A stretch of 64,000 nucleotides of DNA from Vishniacozyma victoriae (taxonomy: Eukaryota > Basidiomycota > Tremellomycetes > Tremellales > Bulleribasidiaceae), in contig JADPYG010000088.1 in NCBI GenBank assembly GCA_017654735.1, forward strand, positions 4,960,001 through 5,024,000, given 5' to 3'. Positions 35,037 through 46,053 of the stretch are shown here, piece after piece; the first letter of the stretch is position 1; each line of letters begins with the position of its first letter. The translations under genes and the position numbers were made by a program. The notes under the pieces are model-generated. The model searched no databases, was not told the DNA's origin, and worked only from the letters and a program-made list of their open reading frames with translations.

Positions 35037-35723
35037 ATGTCTGATATTCACGGATCATGCCTCTGCGGAGAAGTCGAGCTCTCCCTCCCCAAGGACCTCC
35101 CCGTTGCTATCTGTCGTGAGCTCCAGGTCTATCTTCCATCAAGAGATTCGAGCTGATGGAGTAGACTGTATCGACTGCCGAAAGACCAGTGGTTCAGTGT
35201 AAGTCCATCTCATACACCTCAAAGTTAGAGAGCGGTGAAGAGGAGCGTGGCAGAGTGTAGCGCATGATGACGGTGACTGACCACTCAGAGCATCTTACAA
35301 CTTCATGGCAGACCCCGATTCGCTCAACATCAAGGGTGAACCCAAACATTTCAAGGGAAAGGGAGATAGTGGAGGAGATACCAAGAGGTACTTTTGCGGA
35401 ACATGTGGAAGGTAAGTCAGCAGTCACCAGATCCTTTCGAAACCTTGTTTTGATTCCCGGAATTCACGGATTCCCACGATGATGAGATAAGTGCTGATGG
35501 GCTAGTACACTCTACACTGCCATTTCTGCTCCCAAGCCTGTCTTTGTCAAGATTGGTAAGTCTTTCCCATCTTGTGAATCGATGTGGAGGAGAAGCATGC
35601 TGATATGTAGGTCTATTCAAGCCAGAGGACTTGACTCAGAAACCAGTCGCCGAGATCTTTTGCAAGAACATGGAGTCTTGGAACAAGCCATTAGACGGTG
35701 TCCCAACCAAGGAAGCGCAGTAG
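35037..35723 (+). CDS. GFA/CENP-V-domain protein, copy 1
   Basis: A multi-exon gene for about 140 residues. Zinc-ligand cysteines of the Mss4-like GFA fold are in place: GSCLCGEVEL, then HCIDCRKTSGS, and RYFCGTCGR/S before TLYTAI. The family includes glutathione-dependent formaldehyde-activating enzyme (Gfa) and CENP-V; most fungal members have no proven activity. Here the reaction is unknown, with C1/formaldehyde metabolism only a family-based guess. Introns fall within the CxC and CxxC motifs as in copy 2. It is followed by a second GFA gene 297 bp downstream on the same strand. Confidence 0.88.
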
Positions 35724-36020
35724 ACAAATAGAACGCACCTACAGTCAGACGTAGTCTAGTTAGTCAGTCTTGCAGGTAAGGAGAGTCGAGGAAGGAAGTT
35801 TTAGCAAGTTTAGCAAATCGTCTTGATTGTGATGCATGCAAGTGCCGCGATTTATCTCCCACCTCTCTAGCGATCTGTAGCATTCATGCACTTGACTCTG
35901 CTCTCCATGATCACTCCGACTTCCAACGAATAGTCTCCCCGCAAATAAGGAGTTCGGCCCCGGGTATCGATGACGCTCATTACACAACTGAACGGTCTTG
36001 CATTCACTCACTGCATCAAA

Positions 36021-36597
36021 ATGGAAGGGACATGCCTTTGCGGACGGATCAAGGTCACTATCCCCTCGGGTCTGGAGGTAGGGGTCTGCCGTAGGTCTCC
36101 TCCACCACCCACAACTCAAAAACTAGCTAAAGTCAAGATTGTATTGACTGTCGACATGCATATGGTGGAACGTGAGTCACCCATTTCACCCAAATCGAGA
36201 CTAATACATTAGGCATGGAGCTGTATTCAATCTACTCAGACGCGATATGCAACTCACAGGAGAGCTCAAAGTGTATGGGACGATAGGGAATAGTGGGCAG
36301 GAAGTCAGGCGATATTTCTGCGGGAATTGCGGATCGTATGTTCAGTTGCAGGTTCGATGCTGATAAAGAGACCGATATACGTCGACGGAGAGGTCAATGC
36401 TATCAGAGGGGAGGACGGGTTTTCGGACGATTCACCTGTCTATGTGAAAATTGGTACGTCCAAGCTGGGATCAAGACTGATAGACAGGTCTGTTTGCGGC
36501 AGGGACCATCCCCCGCCCAAGCTCGTATCAGTTCGCGAGGGACATGGAAGAATGGGAGAAGCCTGTGGAGGGAGCTCAAGTCAAGGACACTCAATAG
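36021..36597 (+). CDS. GFA/CENP-V-domain protein, copy 2
   Basis: Spliced by eye: the first exon codes MEGTCLCGRIKV and ends at about 36091, followed by short exons ending at 36597. The motif CLCG, then VCHCIDCRHAYGG and RRYFCGNCGS, keeps all zinc-binding cysteines. The C-terminus is VKIGLFAAGTIPRPSSYQFAR, parallel to VKIGLFKPED in copy 1. The positions of cysteines and introns are shared with copy 1, but the bodies are quite diverged, so this is an old tandem duplication or independent gains. Activity unknown, as for copy 1. Confidence 0.82.
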
Positions 36598-36688
36598 TCA
36601 GTCTAGTATCACTCGAGCTAGTACAACGCGTCATTCATCGGATGCCAAAAGTCCATACTAATCATACTGATACAACACTTAAATGTAA

Positions 36689-38647
36689 TTAATTTCTAGA
36701 AAACCTCCTTCCCCTCTCTGCCTCTTCTTTCATTTCCGTACCCGTTCGCCGCCTATCAGCCTCTCCCTCCGTATCCATCTCCTGCAAAAACGCCTTCATC
36801 CTCTCTTCCGTCTTGTCCACAGCCAATCCACAAGCACAAGTCTTCCAATCGGGTTCTCCATCCGGAACAAAGCTTTTCCCAGCGCATAGAGGACAGACAC
36901 CGGATTTGTTCCCGATGAGCGTTGGATCGAGATCGTGTCGTAAATGAGGAATGACAGTGGGTGGACATTGCTGACAGACGATTTCGTGTGGACGTGAACC
37001 GCATAGTTTACATGCGTCTGATGCGGTATCGCAGTTGATTCGAGCGGCTGGTCGATATGTTGGGAGATCCAGAATCTGGGGTATCAGGGCACACTATTCA
37101 TCAGCTTGACCAGAGAAGCTAGAGTATACTAACGGAGGGTACCACGACTGGACGTTTAATTCGCATAACCTGAAGACCGCCTGGACCAGGTCTTGACATG
37201 TCCTCGCCAAACTCATTCTTTCCCCAGATGGAAAAGAAGACTTCAGCAACCAGGCAATGAGCGATATGAATCGGGGTAAACGTCCTCGTCCGTCAACACC
37301 TTGTTCTAGTTACAGCATTAAGATCAACGTACGATCGAGGACAACCTGGGATAGTCGATGGCCTCAAAACATCATCCTTTGGCATTTGCCCTTTTGCTTC
37401 AATCTTGAATTCTCCCTCGTCCGATCCCCTGGCATCCTTTCCTCTCCATAGAGCTGGCAAGCCAGGACCTGGGTATCCATGGTCCCGATGCGGTATCTTG
37501 CCACGCTCGACAAATGGAAAGTTGGTAGTGACGGTATGGGGATTGTCGGGGTCGGAAGGGGAGGTGATCATGACTGTTTGATTGAGCGAGTAACGGAATG
37601 CGAAAAGGGTGACGGTCGATGCTGGATCTGGGAGGATGAATCGGAACAAAGGCCATGCTGCGATATGCCACTGAAAGTCAGCACAGAGTCCAAGGGTTCT
37701 GGACATACCTCATCAGCAGACATTCGCCATTTGTAGACTCCAACCCCCTCTGTGAACCCAGTGACTTGCTCATCCAAGGAACCGACTTGACCCGTAGGAT
37801 TAGGGTTAAAGACAATCATGATTGTCCGATGAGTGTCGTGCGTCCCTGTAATCCACCTGCCGTCGTCTGTCGACCCAGACTGGAGTGATTTACCAGTATA
37901 GACAGCTTGAGACTCGTCATAGCTAGGTGCTTTGGGGATATATGCTCCTTCTTGTCGTGTGATGGACATGGATGCGGAGCCGAGAGCGGCGTTTGATGAT
38001 GATGGACTGCCGGTTGGGGAAGGTGAACGAGAAGGGAGGCGGGATGAAGTGGGTGTTTTGCCCGATGAAAATGATGATAGGGACAGGGTGCGGAAGAAGG
38101 GTGATGTGGTCGTTGGCTCGGAAACGCCTTCCAGTTCAGCATATAGGTCATGAGACACGTTGGCTCCTGGAACCCAATTTTGGGGCGCTAGTTTGGGTGG
38201 TAGTAGCAATGTGAATTCGAATCTGCCATCAGCTACTTTCGCATGTAAAGGTATGACTTACCGCTGTGCACCCTCTTCTAGCCAAACACCCTCACTGCTT
38301 CCTCCAATGATCTCCACTCGACAGTCTGATAGCTCGTGCTCCTCCTTCCTCTTGCCCTTGATAGCAATCTTAAGCATCGACCTCATCCCGACTCGAATAG
38401 ATTTACATCTCATCCGTCCACTCCCATACGGCATCCGTATTTCCAGCTCTCCCCTCAAGTCCAGGTCATATTTGGGTTCAAGGTCAGCGGTGAGGTCCAG
38501 TGGATTCGGTTCAGAGAGTGTCGCAAGGATAGCACCATAGCCGGGGACATGGAGGGATAGGGTCGGCTTGTACGAGTGGGTCGGTGCTGATGGTGATTGC
38601 GGGCGAGGTGATCCCTTTGCTGTAGATAATAGCCTGACGAATGACAT
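36689..38647 (-). CDS. Arrestin-like trafficking adaptor with C-terminal zinc-ribbon cysteines
   Basis: The N-terminal part shows an arrestin beta-sandwich like that of Ldb19/Art1: LSLHVPGYGAILATLSEP, YDLDLRGELEIRMPYGSG, then GVWLEEGAQRFEFTLLLPP. A long Ser/Pro-rich insertion (TSSRLPSRSPSPTGS) follows. The second sandwich contains WHIAAWPLFRFILPD and the segment TPIHIAHCLVAEVFFSIWG. Arrestin-related proteins recruit ubiquitin ligases to plasma-membrane transporters for endocytosis. The C-terminus adds an unusual Cys-rich region: CKLCGSRPHEIVCQQC and then CPLCAGK with CACG, arranged like one or two zinc ribbons. I see no clear PPxY in the parts I could read. Stop at 36689 by manual splicing. 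Confidence 0.72.
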
Positions 38648-39174
38648 GGTTGCTGAGAACTATCCGGGCGATTCGGGAACATGCATTACATGTGGATAGT
38701 ATAGGACTTATACGATGTCGGCCATGGAAGTCGAGTCGAGTCAAAGAAAGAGTACACACTCTTCTTTTCGGGAATTCGGGCAACGGTTACAGAAGGTAAT
38801 CAGCGATAATGATTGATAATTATACCGAATGTCATGTAGTCTAGTGCTTTCCACTGCATTCTCGAGTCGTGGAAATCATTATTATCGGCCGTAGATGCAA
38901 GCCACTCAAAGGGTAGATGATTTCCAAGACTCCGGAACCCGGTATTCCTGAAATGTTTGTCCGGCGCCGAGTTATGCGACTCGTGCGACGTCGCCCTGCA
39001 TTCTCAGAGCACACGCTACGCAGCCCGGCGGCATTTTGAGATGCCCATGCTACTGGTCCGCCCTCGAGTCGCGAACCTTCATCCACTCGTTTAACAAATC
39101 TTTTGGCTGTCAGTCTTTTGCAAGGGGCAGGTGTAATTTCGGCTATGTCGCCGAATGTCGCCATTGCATTTGAT
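38648..39174. other. Intergenic region
   Basis: 527 bp between the arrestin start and the lactonase-like gene stop, both minus strand; it should hold the arrestin promoter. A near-palindrome TCCGG-AAC-CCGGT at 38931-38943 resembles the array motif with one mismatch. A 107-codon minus-strand ORF (39164-38841) is not convincing. Confidence 0.45.
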
Positions 39175-40529
39175 CTATATATCTACTGTTACACCTACAA
39201 TTCCCGAAACTAGCATCTCACTATCCCATCTGCCCACTTCTCTATACCCATTAGACGGGTCAAACAGCACAACCCCAGCTCCTTCTCCTTCTTGCCCATT
39301 ACAAGTCACGGCTATCAAGTCTCGTCGATTCCGCTTGACTGTCAAAAGTTCACGGGGTTTCCAACATCCAGTCTGTATGTGTCCAGCTGGGATTAAGCGT
39401 GATTTCTGGATATCGAATATTGCTATCGTATCCCGATGTATAGTGGGGAGGTATGCACCGACGACGCGTCTGTTGGCTACGAGTAGCTGATTCCGGAGGA
39501 GAAGGATATCGGCAGAGGCATGAATTATTCTTGAGCCCGAGTGTAGCCCGGCGTCGATGACTTCGTCTGGGAGCGTGTATATTGGGTGGATATTGGTATG
39601 TTGCAGGAGATTATGACGGTCTAGTGGTATGCCCATGACTGTCGAGGATATTTGGAAAGATAAAAAGTATGTCTTGCCTATTCCATCAGCCTGACCAATT
39701 TGAGACACATACCATCATGCGAGACAACTCCGCTCCGAGGCCCACCACCATATTTCCTAGTATCGAAAATCTGTACTACATCCAGCGACGTCCTTGCCTT
39801 GTTTCGAGTCTGACGCAGGACGTAGACTACATTGTATCCTAGATCCGGGATATAGAATGTCCGTGAGTCACGAGGATGCTGAGCGATGTGATGGTGATGG
39901 GGTGCTACTGAGTTATCGTGCCATGTTGGGCGTGGTAGACTGATCGTCTGGCGGAGTTGGAGTTGTCCTCCTGCTTCTATACTATATAGTGCGGCGGTCG
40001 ATGAGCCATACTGCCCGTTAGCGAAACCCTGTCGGTGTGATTGGAAACGTACGTTGATAGCTATCAGATGCTGTCCGTCCCGAGTCACCAGTGAATACGC
40101 CGGCTCATCTCCTTGACTAGGTCCCTGAGAATGAATATTCAAGTTCACATTGCTCGAGTTCCTCGTTCCCTGTATCGTCCCCATGATGATCGATCCGGGC
40201 GTGACTTCATTATTGACATAAAATAGATCATCGCGGCGAGGATGTCCGACCACATGGGAGATGCTCTGCCGACCTTGGCCCAGATTAGCCGCGACCGGCG
40301 TGGACTCTAATCTACCATGTATCGAATCAAGGGAAATGTGATGTAATGGGTATGAGGAGTTGGTCGGTGTAGTGACCAGTAAACCGCGATGATGTCCAGT
40401 CGAATGTTCGGGGTGTTCGGCAAGACTATCGGGTAATTGCAAGCAATATATGACTAGCGATATGATGAATAGTAAGAAGAGTGTATGAGGCCTTATCCGC
40501 CTGAGTCTATACCAAATCGGTCTGATCAT
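39175..40529 (-). CDS. Membrane-anchored lactonase-like beta-propeller protein
   Basis: Two exons joined across a short intron near 39720-39690. The start is taken at the ATG at 40529 (MIRPIWYRLRR), giving a basic N-terminus followed by one hydrophobic span (TLFLLFIISLVIYCLQL), a type II signal anchor. A further in-frame ATG at 40670 exists, but the added 47 residues look like leader sequence. The lumenal or outside part has repeats rich in beta strands with HHHIAQHPRDSRTFYIPDLG, the kind of blade seen in 6-phosphogluconolactonase-like (PF10282) seven-blade propellers. Enzyme activity is not proven; related fungal proteins open lactones or cyclic muconates. It diverges from a BBE-type oxidase. 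Confidence 0.72.
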
Positions 40530-40725
40530 TATAGGTGCTACGGTATACAAATAGACATGATCTGAGAGATCAGAGACAAGGTGTCTAGGTTTAATAGAAC
40601 AATTTAAGGTTTTCCTTATCTGTGCCTGGAGCCACGTGATCAGGTCTAGGTTAAGGATCTGCACTGACAAGAGTAGAGTAAGTTAGATCATTCATTACCT
40701 TTCATCTCCGCCCAAGCAAGAAGCT
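40530..40725. promoter_or_regulatory. Divergent promoter: lactonase-like / BBE oxidase
   Basis: A 196-bp gap (55 bp if the upstream ATG at 40670 is used) between two outward-facing genes. Pairing a lactonase with a sugar- or alcohol-oxidising flavoprotein would make sense as an oxidation-then-hydrolysis pair, but that is inference. Confidence 0.45.
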
Positions 40726-42581
40726 ATGGCGAATGTAGAGCTGGTCAGGCAGTCACTCATTAGCTGCTTACATGGCGCTCTTCCAGCCCATACTCCTGAA
40801 GGTTATCCCAGTGTACTTGGTCCCGATGCTCGTGGGGGACTATGGGCAGAGGCTACCTTGCCATACAATTTACGCTTGGCGGATACACTCGGGCCCCTAG
40901 CTGTCGTTTACCGTGAGCCCCCTTAATTACCCATGTATCTGACCAGTAGCACAAACACATGAAGGTATCGCAGCATCGGTCGAGTGTGCCAAGACCCATA
41001 ATGTCCCTGCCATCCCTCGGTCAGGCGGGCATTCCTACGGAGCGTATTCCCTAGGTGGATCAATCGACGTAGATGGTCATGCCTCTTCATCCACTCCCAG
41101 ACTGTACCCGCCACCTATCACCCCCGACGCACCCATCCCAGCCGAACCATCTCTCATTATCGACATGCGAGCTTTTCGAGCGGTCAATTACAATTTTCAT
41201 GATCAGACTGTGCAAGTTGGTGCGGGGGCTTTGTTGGGTGAGTTGTCGACTAAACTGGAAAAGGTTGGGAGGATGATACCTTGCGGTAGCTGCCCGACTG
41301 TTGGAGTTGGAGGTCAGGCGGTCGCTGGCGGGTTCGGCCTCACGTCAAGGTGAGTTTTGCGACTTGCGAAGGCACTGATGATAGGTCTCAGGGGCTTCTA
41401 CTAGATAACATGCTGTCGGCAGAAGTGGTCCTGGCCGATGGCAGGTCAGTCATGACCTCCAAAGTCCGGCATCCGGACCTCTACTGGGTAAGTCTCGCTG
41501 CATCGGACCAGCTGACCCTCAGGCAATAAGAGGGGGCGGATCATCATTCGGTATAGCCCACTCCTTTGTATTCCGTACCCACCCCGCACCGGAAACGGTC
41601 ATATACTACGAGCTCACTTTACTGCCTCGCGCCCTTCCATCGACCGAAGAATCAGTCGAACGGGCTACAAACCTTTTCCTTGCTTTCCAGGAATATGGAC
41701 GCATAGCCCCAGCAAACTTGGGTTTAATCTGGCACGTTACCCCGGACGAAGACGGTAAGGGGGGTTATGGAACCAAAATGGAGATTATGGGACAGTGGAT
41801 GGGAAGTATGGAAGAGTACGAAGTTGTGATGCAGGATTTTGATCAGGTCCTGGAGAAGCATGGGGTTGGGGAAATGCAAAAGGAGAAAAGACCGCTAAGT
41901 GAGTCTAAGACTTGGTGTGGCGGGTCACTAATGTTTAGCGTATCTACAATCGATGCTCCAGACTGGTGGGAATTGGACTGCACTGCCAGAGAGGGGCATG
42001 ATAAATCTCTCCGAGCACGTCAATTTCTATGCAAAGGTAGAATATAACATTCACCAGGCAGCTGACCAGTAGTCACTCTTGACCAAGAAACCCCTTGCTC
42101 GTCCGTCGATCAAAGATCATATGGAACACCTCCTCTCCCTCGCTCCACGTACAAACCCTTCGACATCTATCGAGTGGTTCGTCCTATCCCCTTACCTTGG
42201 TGGACAGCACTCCGCAATCTTGAAACAATCAAATGCAGCGTTCGGTCATCGTGACCTCATGATCGTCTGGGAGGTATACGCCAAGAAACTAGAGAAGAGT
42301 AATCTTGATCTAGTCAGCTTGGTCCGGCGTATGAGCCAGGATCTGACACCCGTTCAGGCTGTTTGTACGTATCGCATTCATCCCTTGATCATTGACTGAT
42401 GATAGACCCGGCGTATGTTGACCCGGAATTGACAGCATCAGAGTACCCTCGACTAGTCTGGGGAGATACTTATCCAAGACTACAAGCTTTGAAACGTCGT
42501 TACGACCCTTCAAACGTATTTAGATTCCCTCAATCAGTACGGGCTGATCAGTACGTGTCCCCATCAGATTCTGGGGCTTAG
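40726..42581 (+). CDS. BBE-type FAD-linked oxidoreductase
   Basis: A flavoprotein of the berberine bridge enzyme/glucooligosaccharide oxidase class. The FAD domain has [16 protein letters not shown], with the His that usually carries the covalent 8-alpha flavin bond, then [21 protein letters not shown]. In the last motif a Cys sits before GSCPTVG, near where 6-S-cysteinyl FAD is attached in related enzymes. [10 protein letters not shown] follows. The C-terminal BBE segment reads [32 protein letters not shown]. There is no signal peptide, so it appears intracellular, unlike secreted sugar oxidases. Substrate unknown. Exons are joined by introns of about 40-50 nt. Confidence 0.88.
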
Positions 42582-42949
42582 CCGACGAGATAGATCATTC
42601 CCTTGGGCCTCCCTTTGGCTTGTCATGGTTGCGTCCGCGGCCCTCTTTTGGATTGTGCTCCATTTTCGCCGTCGGCGGGCAGGTAACAAGGTCCGGAGAG
42701 AATAAAGCTGGGAACATGCTTTGATGTGGCATCCAGAAAGGTGGAGAGAGTGTAGCGTAGACGGCTACTTTGTTGTATCGGCCGATGTACATCTTGCAGA
42801 CAATGGTGGAACAACATAGATTCTTCATGTCCCGCAGACAACGCTAACAACTAAGATATTTGCATAATCCTCTTATGCGTCTGAGACAACTGTGACGAGT
42901 ATTTAATATGTGATATAGTTTCTATCTCGTTTCCAACAAGATAATCCGA
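42582..42949. other. 3' intergenic region between convergent genes
   Basis: 368 bp between the BBE oxidase and permease 3' ends. Nothing seen beyond untranslated sequence. Confidence 0.45.
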
Positions 42950-44919
42950 CTACCAGTTCTTGAGATTGTAAATAGCCTTCTGCTTCCAGTTCATACCAGA
43001 GTAACCCTCATCCTCCTCTTCACCATCAAGATCAGCGAATTCTCGCGATCCAGTAGACAAGTCCATTTCGTCCAATTTGACCATCTTGGTCCTTCGGATC
43101 ACTGCCCATTAGTACGTGCAAGAGGGGGATGACTAGGGTGACGTACGTTTGTATGCGGCATAACCAATGATGTAGATTGGGATACCGATGTAGTGGGTAA
43201 TAAAGCTCTTGTAGTCGAATGGGTTCATGACAGCATCGAATCCCTTGAAGAAGGTCAAAAGACATGTAAAGACTAGCGCAAAGTAGGTCAAGTAAGGCTG
43301 GAATGGCTGTCTTATTAGCATTGTCCAATATCCGATAAAAGGGACGTACAGCCTTGTATGGGAGGGTATCCCTCGATAGACCTTGAGCCTTCATACCCCT
43401 CATGAATCCGACGTGGGATCCGAGGATAGAGATCCAGGTGAGGGATCCGAAAACGGTAACGGAGGATGTAAAGTAGTCAAAGATTTTTAGCGCATCTCCT
43501 GAGGCGACAAGGTAGGCGAGACCCATGAAACATCCAGTGAATGCGAATGCGACGTAGGGGACACCTCGGGATGTACATCGGGTGAAGATCTGCATGTCAG
43601 CTCGACGTCACGCGATTCTGTGATAGTACGTACCTTGGGAGCATTTCCGTCCTTGGCCATGCCGTATAGGGTTCGGGTAGCAATGTACTGGTCGGAGTTG
43701 GCGGCAGAGATGGTAAAGATCAAGATACAGCTGATTGTCAGCTGGATCCAGGATTGAATCAAGGAGGACTCACGCGTTGATAATGGAGGGGAGAACCTTG
43801 ATACCGGCAGACTGGATGGCGACGACGAAAGGAGATGCAGAAGCACCACCGGCTGTACCCTTCTTTGATGCCTGAGCGAGGAGGGTCGAGTTGGAATCGA
43901 CAATCATACCAATGATCAAGACACCGATAATGTAAAAGAATAGAATTCGGTAGAAAGTCTTTCGAATGGCAGAAGGAACAGTCTTTCGGGGATTCTTGGC
44001 CTCACCGACGGTGACTCCGATAAGCTCAGTACCCATGTATGCGAATAGAGCGAGGACGAGAGCATTGACGAAACCGAGGAATCGACCTAGACCGACATTG
44101 TCGAGAACCTTGTATGGCTTGAATGCACGTCCTTCTGTCCAGTACCTGAAACCGATCCTTTCCTGACCTGGAACTCCTCCCAAGTCGATAATGAGACCAA
44201 GGATAATGAGACCAGTGAGGGTGATGATCTTGATGAATGAAAGCCAGAACTCGATTTCACCAAACCACTTGATACCCATACAATTGATCAGGATGACGAA
44301 CTGCTTGTCAGCTTATGCTTACATTAGAATGATTTGACTCACAGAGACAAAAATAGTAACCCATGCGGCACCATTGATGCTCTGGTTCCAGAATCGAATG
44401 ACCAAGGCACCAGCAACGATTTGGTTAGGACTGATGATGAGGTATTTGCAAAGGTAGACGAGAGCGGTAGCGAAACCGAAAGCGGGGTCGACACATCGAG
44501 TAGCGTGTCCAGCGAATCCCTTCTTGGAAGGGAATCGAGTCGACATTTCTCCAAGAGCAAGCATGACTGCAAAGCAGCTGTCTATCAGTTTCATCCCCTC
44601 TGAAGCGATAGGATAAGACTCACACAATACCCATGACGACGTATGAGAGGAAGAGGGAACCAGGTCCAGATCTAGCAAGAGATCGACCACTGGCAATAAC
44701 GAGACCGGTACCGATAGCACCACCGATGGCAATCATGGAAATCTGCCTTGGCTTCAATGCTCGAATAGTCTCCTCCTCTCGTGGTCCATCGCCATCCGCT
44801 CCAACATACACACCCTCAGAGGGCAAGTAGTTGGCATCCTTCTTCTCATTGTTATCGTTCATATGTCCATAATCGTTCTCTTCGGGTGTAGACCCATCGT
44901 ATCGGGGTAAGTTCGACAT
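42950..44919 (-). CDS. AAT-family amino acid permease
   Basis: Begins MSNLPRYDGS, with a hydrophilic N-tail. The first membrane helix has the APC superfamily motif SMIAIGGAIGTGLVIASG. About twelve hydrophobic spans follow, including GEMSTRFPSKKGFAGHATRCVDPAFGF, LFAYMGTELIGVTVGEAKNPRK and SDQYIATRTLYGMAKDGNAPK, all typical of yeast amino acid transporters (Gap1, Agp1 etc.). It imports amino acids across the plasma membrane with protons. The C-tail ends with KQKAIYNLKNW. The upstream region carries GATA-type sites (see findings), which fits nitrogen control. Several short introns; the exon count is not fixed. Confidence 0.93.
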
Positions 44920-46053
44920 CTCGTAAAAAGCAAAGTGGGAACAGTAACCAAATCAAGAGGAAGCTATTGGAATATATATGTCCTGGCCCATATCTTTCGA
45001 AGTTCGAAATCGTTAAAAGAGGAAAATGGCGTTATCTCTTGGTCCATACCTCTACAACCTCTCCCATATCCCATCAACAAGGTTCCCACTAATTGCATAC
45101 TCCCCTCTGACCCTGTCTTGCTTTCCTCATACCCGTAAACAGCGGAATGTTACGCATGGGAGCATTATGGATCTGTTGATGTGCCGGGGCACTAGGCGAC
45201 TAAAACTAATGTTCTTGGCGGAATGTATATATAAATTACTCATGCTTGGCTATCGCCCCGATGATCGCAAACCGGCTCAGGAACAGGTACAAAAAAATCA
45301 AGGAAATTGCCATTTTGTTTTTCGAATCTTTTGCGGGGTTTTCGAATTTAAGCGATATGCAAAGTAGATCGGGCGGACCTTGATAGCGGTAAGTGATATG
45401 TGTTGTCGGATTAGTCGGTCTAGACCATTTAGATTGGCTATATGTCTTACAAAAGGCGCGGCAACGTCCGAGGCCCCTCGCAATGGGTCCTGGACTAGTT
45501 CAGAATGTGATCATCTCGGACGAACGGCGCAGATTTGACCGGTGAGCAGGCGCCATGATTAGCCTGGGCCAGACCAGTCGCATCTGCTATCAATGAATGA
45601 TGGCGCCATGCGCACCACGAACTTAAATCACGTTATTCTTTTTCACTAGAATCGAAAGGGTGGGGAAATTTAGATAGCATTCCAAAGGAGGGTAGATAAG
45701 AGATTCCGAGAGATCGTCGTCATGATCTCCCTTCTATCCATTTATTAGCCCTCGTCAGTGCATATCGTACCGCGCGATCCAGCTTCATTCCAAATCAATG
45801 GAAGGCTGAGAGATGCATACAATGATAGCGAGGCGTGGTGAGCATGCCAAGCGAAGCGAGGATCCCACATGGGAATTTTGGAGTCGAAATCAACTTCTGT
45901 CGGGATGTCCGATAAATGGATCTACTAGCCATATTACGTTGCCGACTGGTTGGTCCAAGCCATAAGAGTCGATCATACCCTCTCTTGTATCAACAGTCAT
46001 TGAAGTCACACCTTTTTCGACTTGGTGATCGTCGAACCCTGGGAGCAGCCAAA
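44920..46053. promoter_or_regulatory. Divergent intergenic region: amino acid permease / MCT-like transporter
   Basis: 1.13 kb between two transporter start codons on opposite strands. It contains HGATAR sites AGATAG (45672-45677) and AGATAAG (45694-45700), which GATA factors of nitrogen control bind. No ORF of note. Confidence 0.5.

Noticed and set aside
37932..38153. Plus-strand ORFs opposite the arrestin Ser/Pro-rich insertion
   Set aside because: Shadow frames of the repetitive Ser/Pro-coding stretch on the minus strand.
38841..39164. 107-codon minus-strand ORF between the arrestin and lactonase-like genes
   Set aside because: ATG-initiated but Arg/Ser-rich without family resemblance, in what should be the arrestin upstream region.
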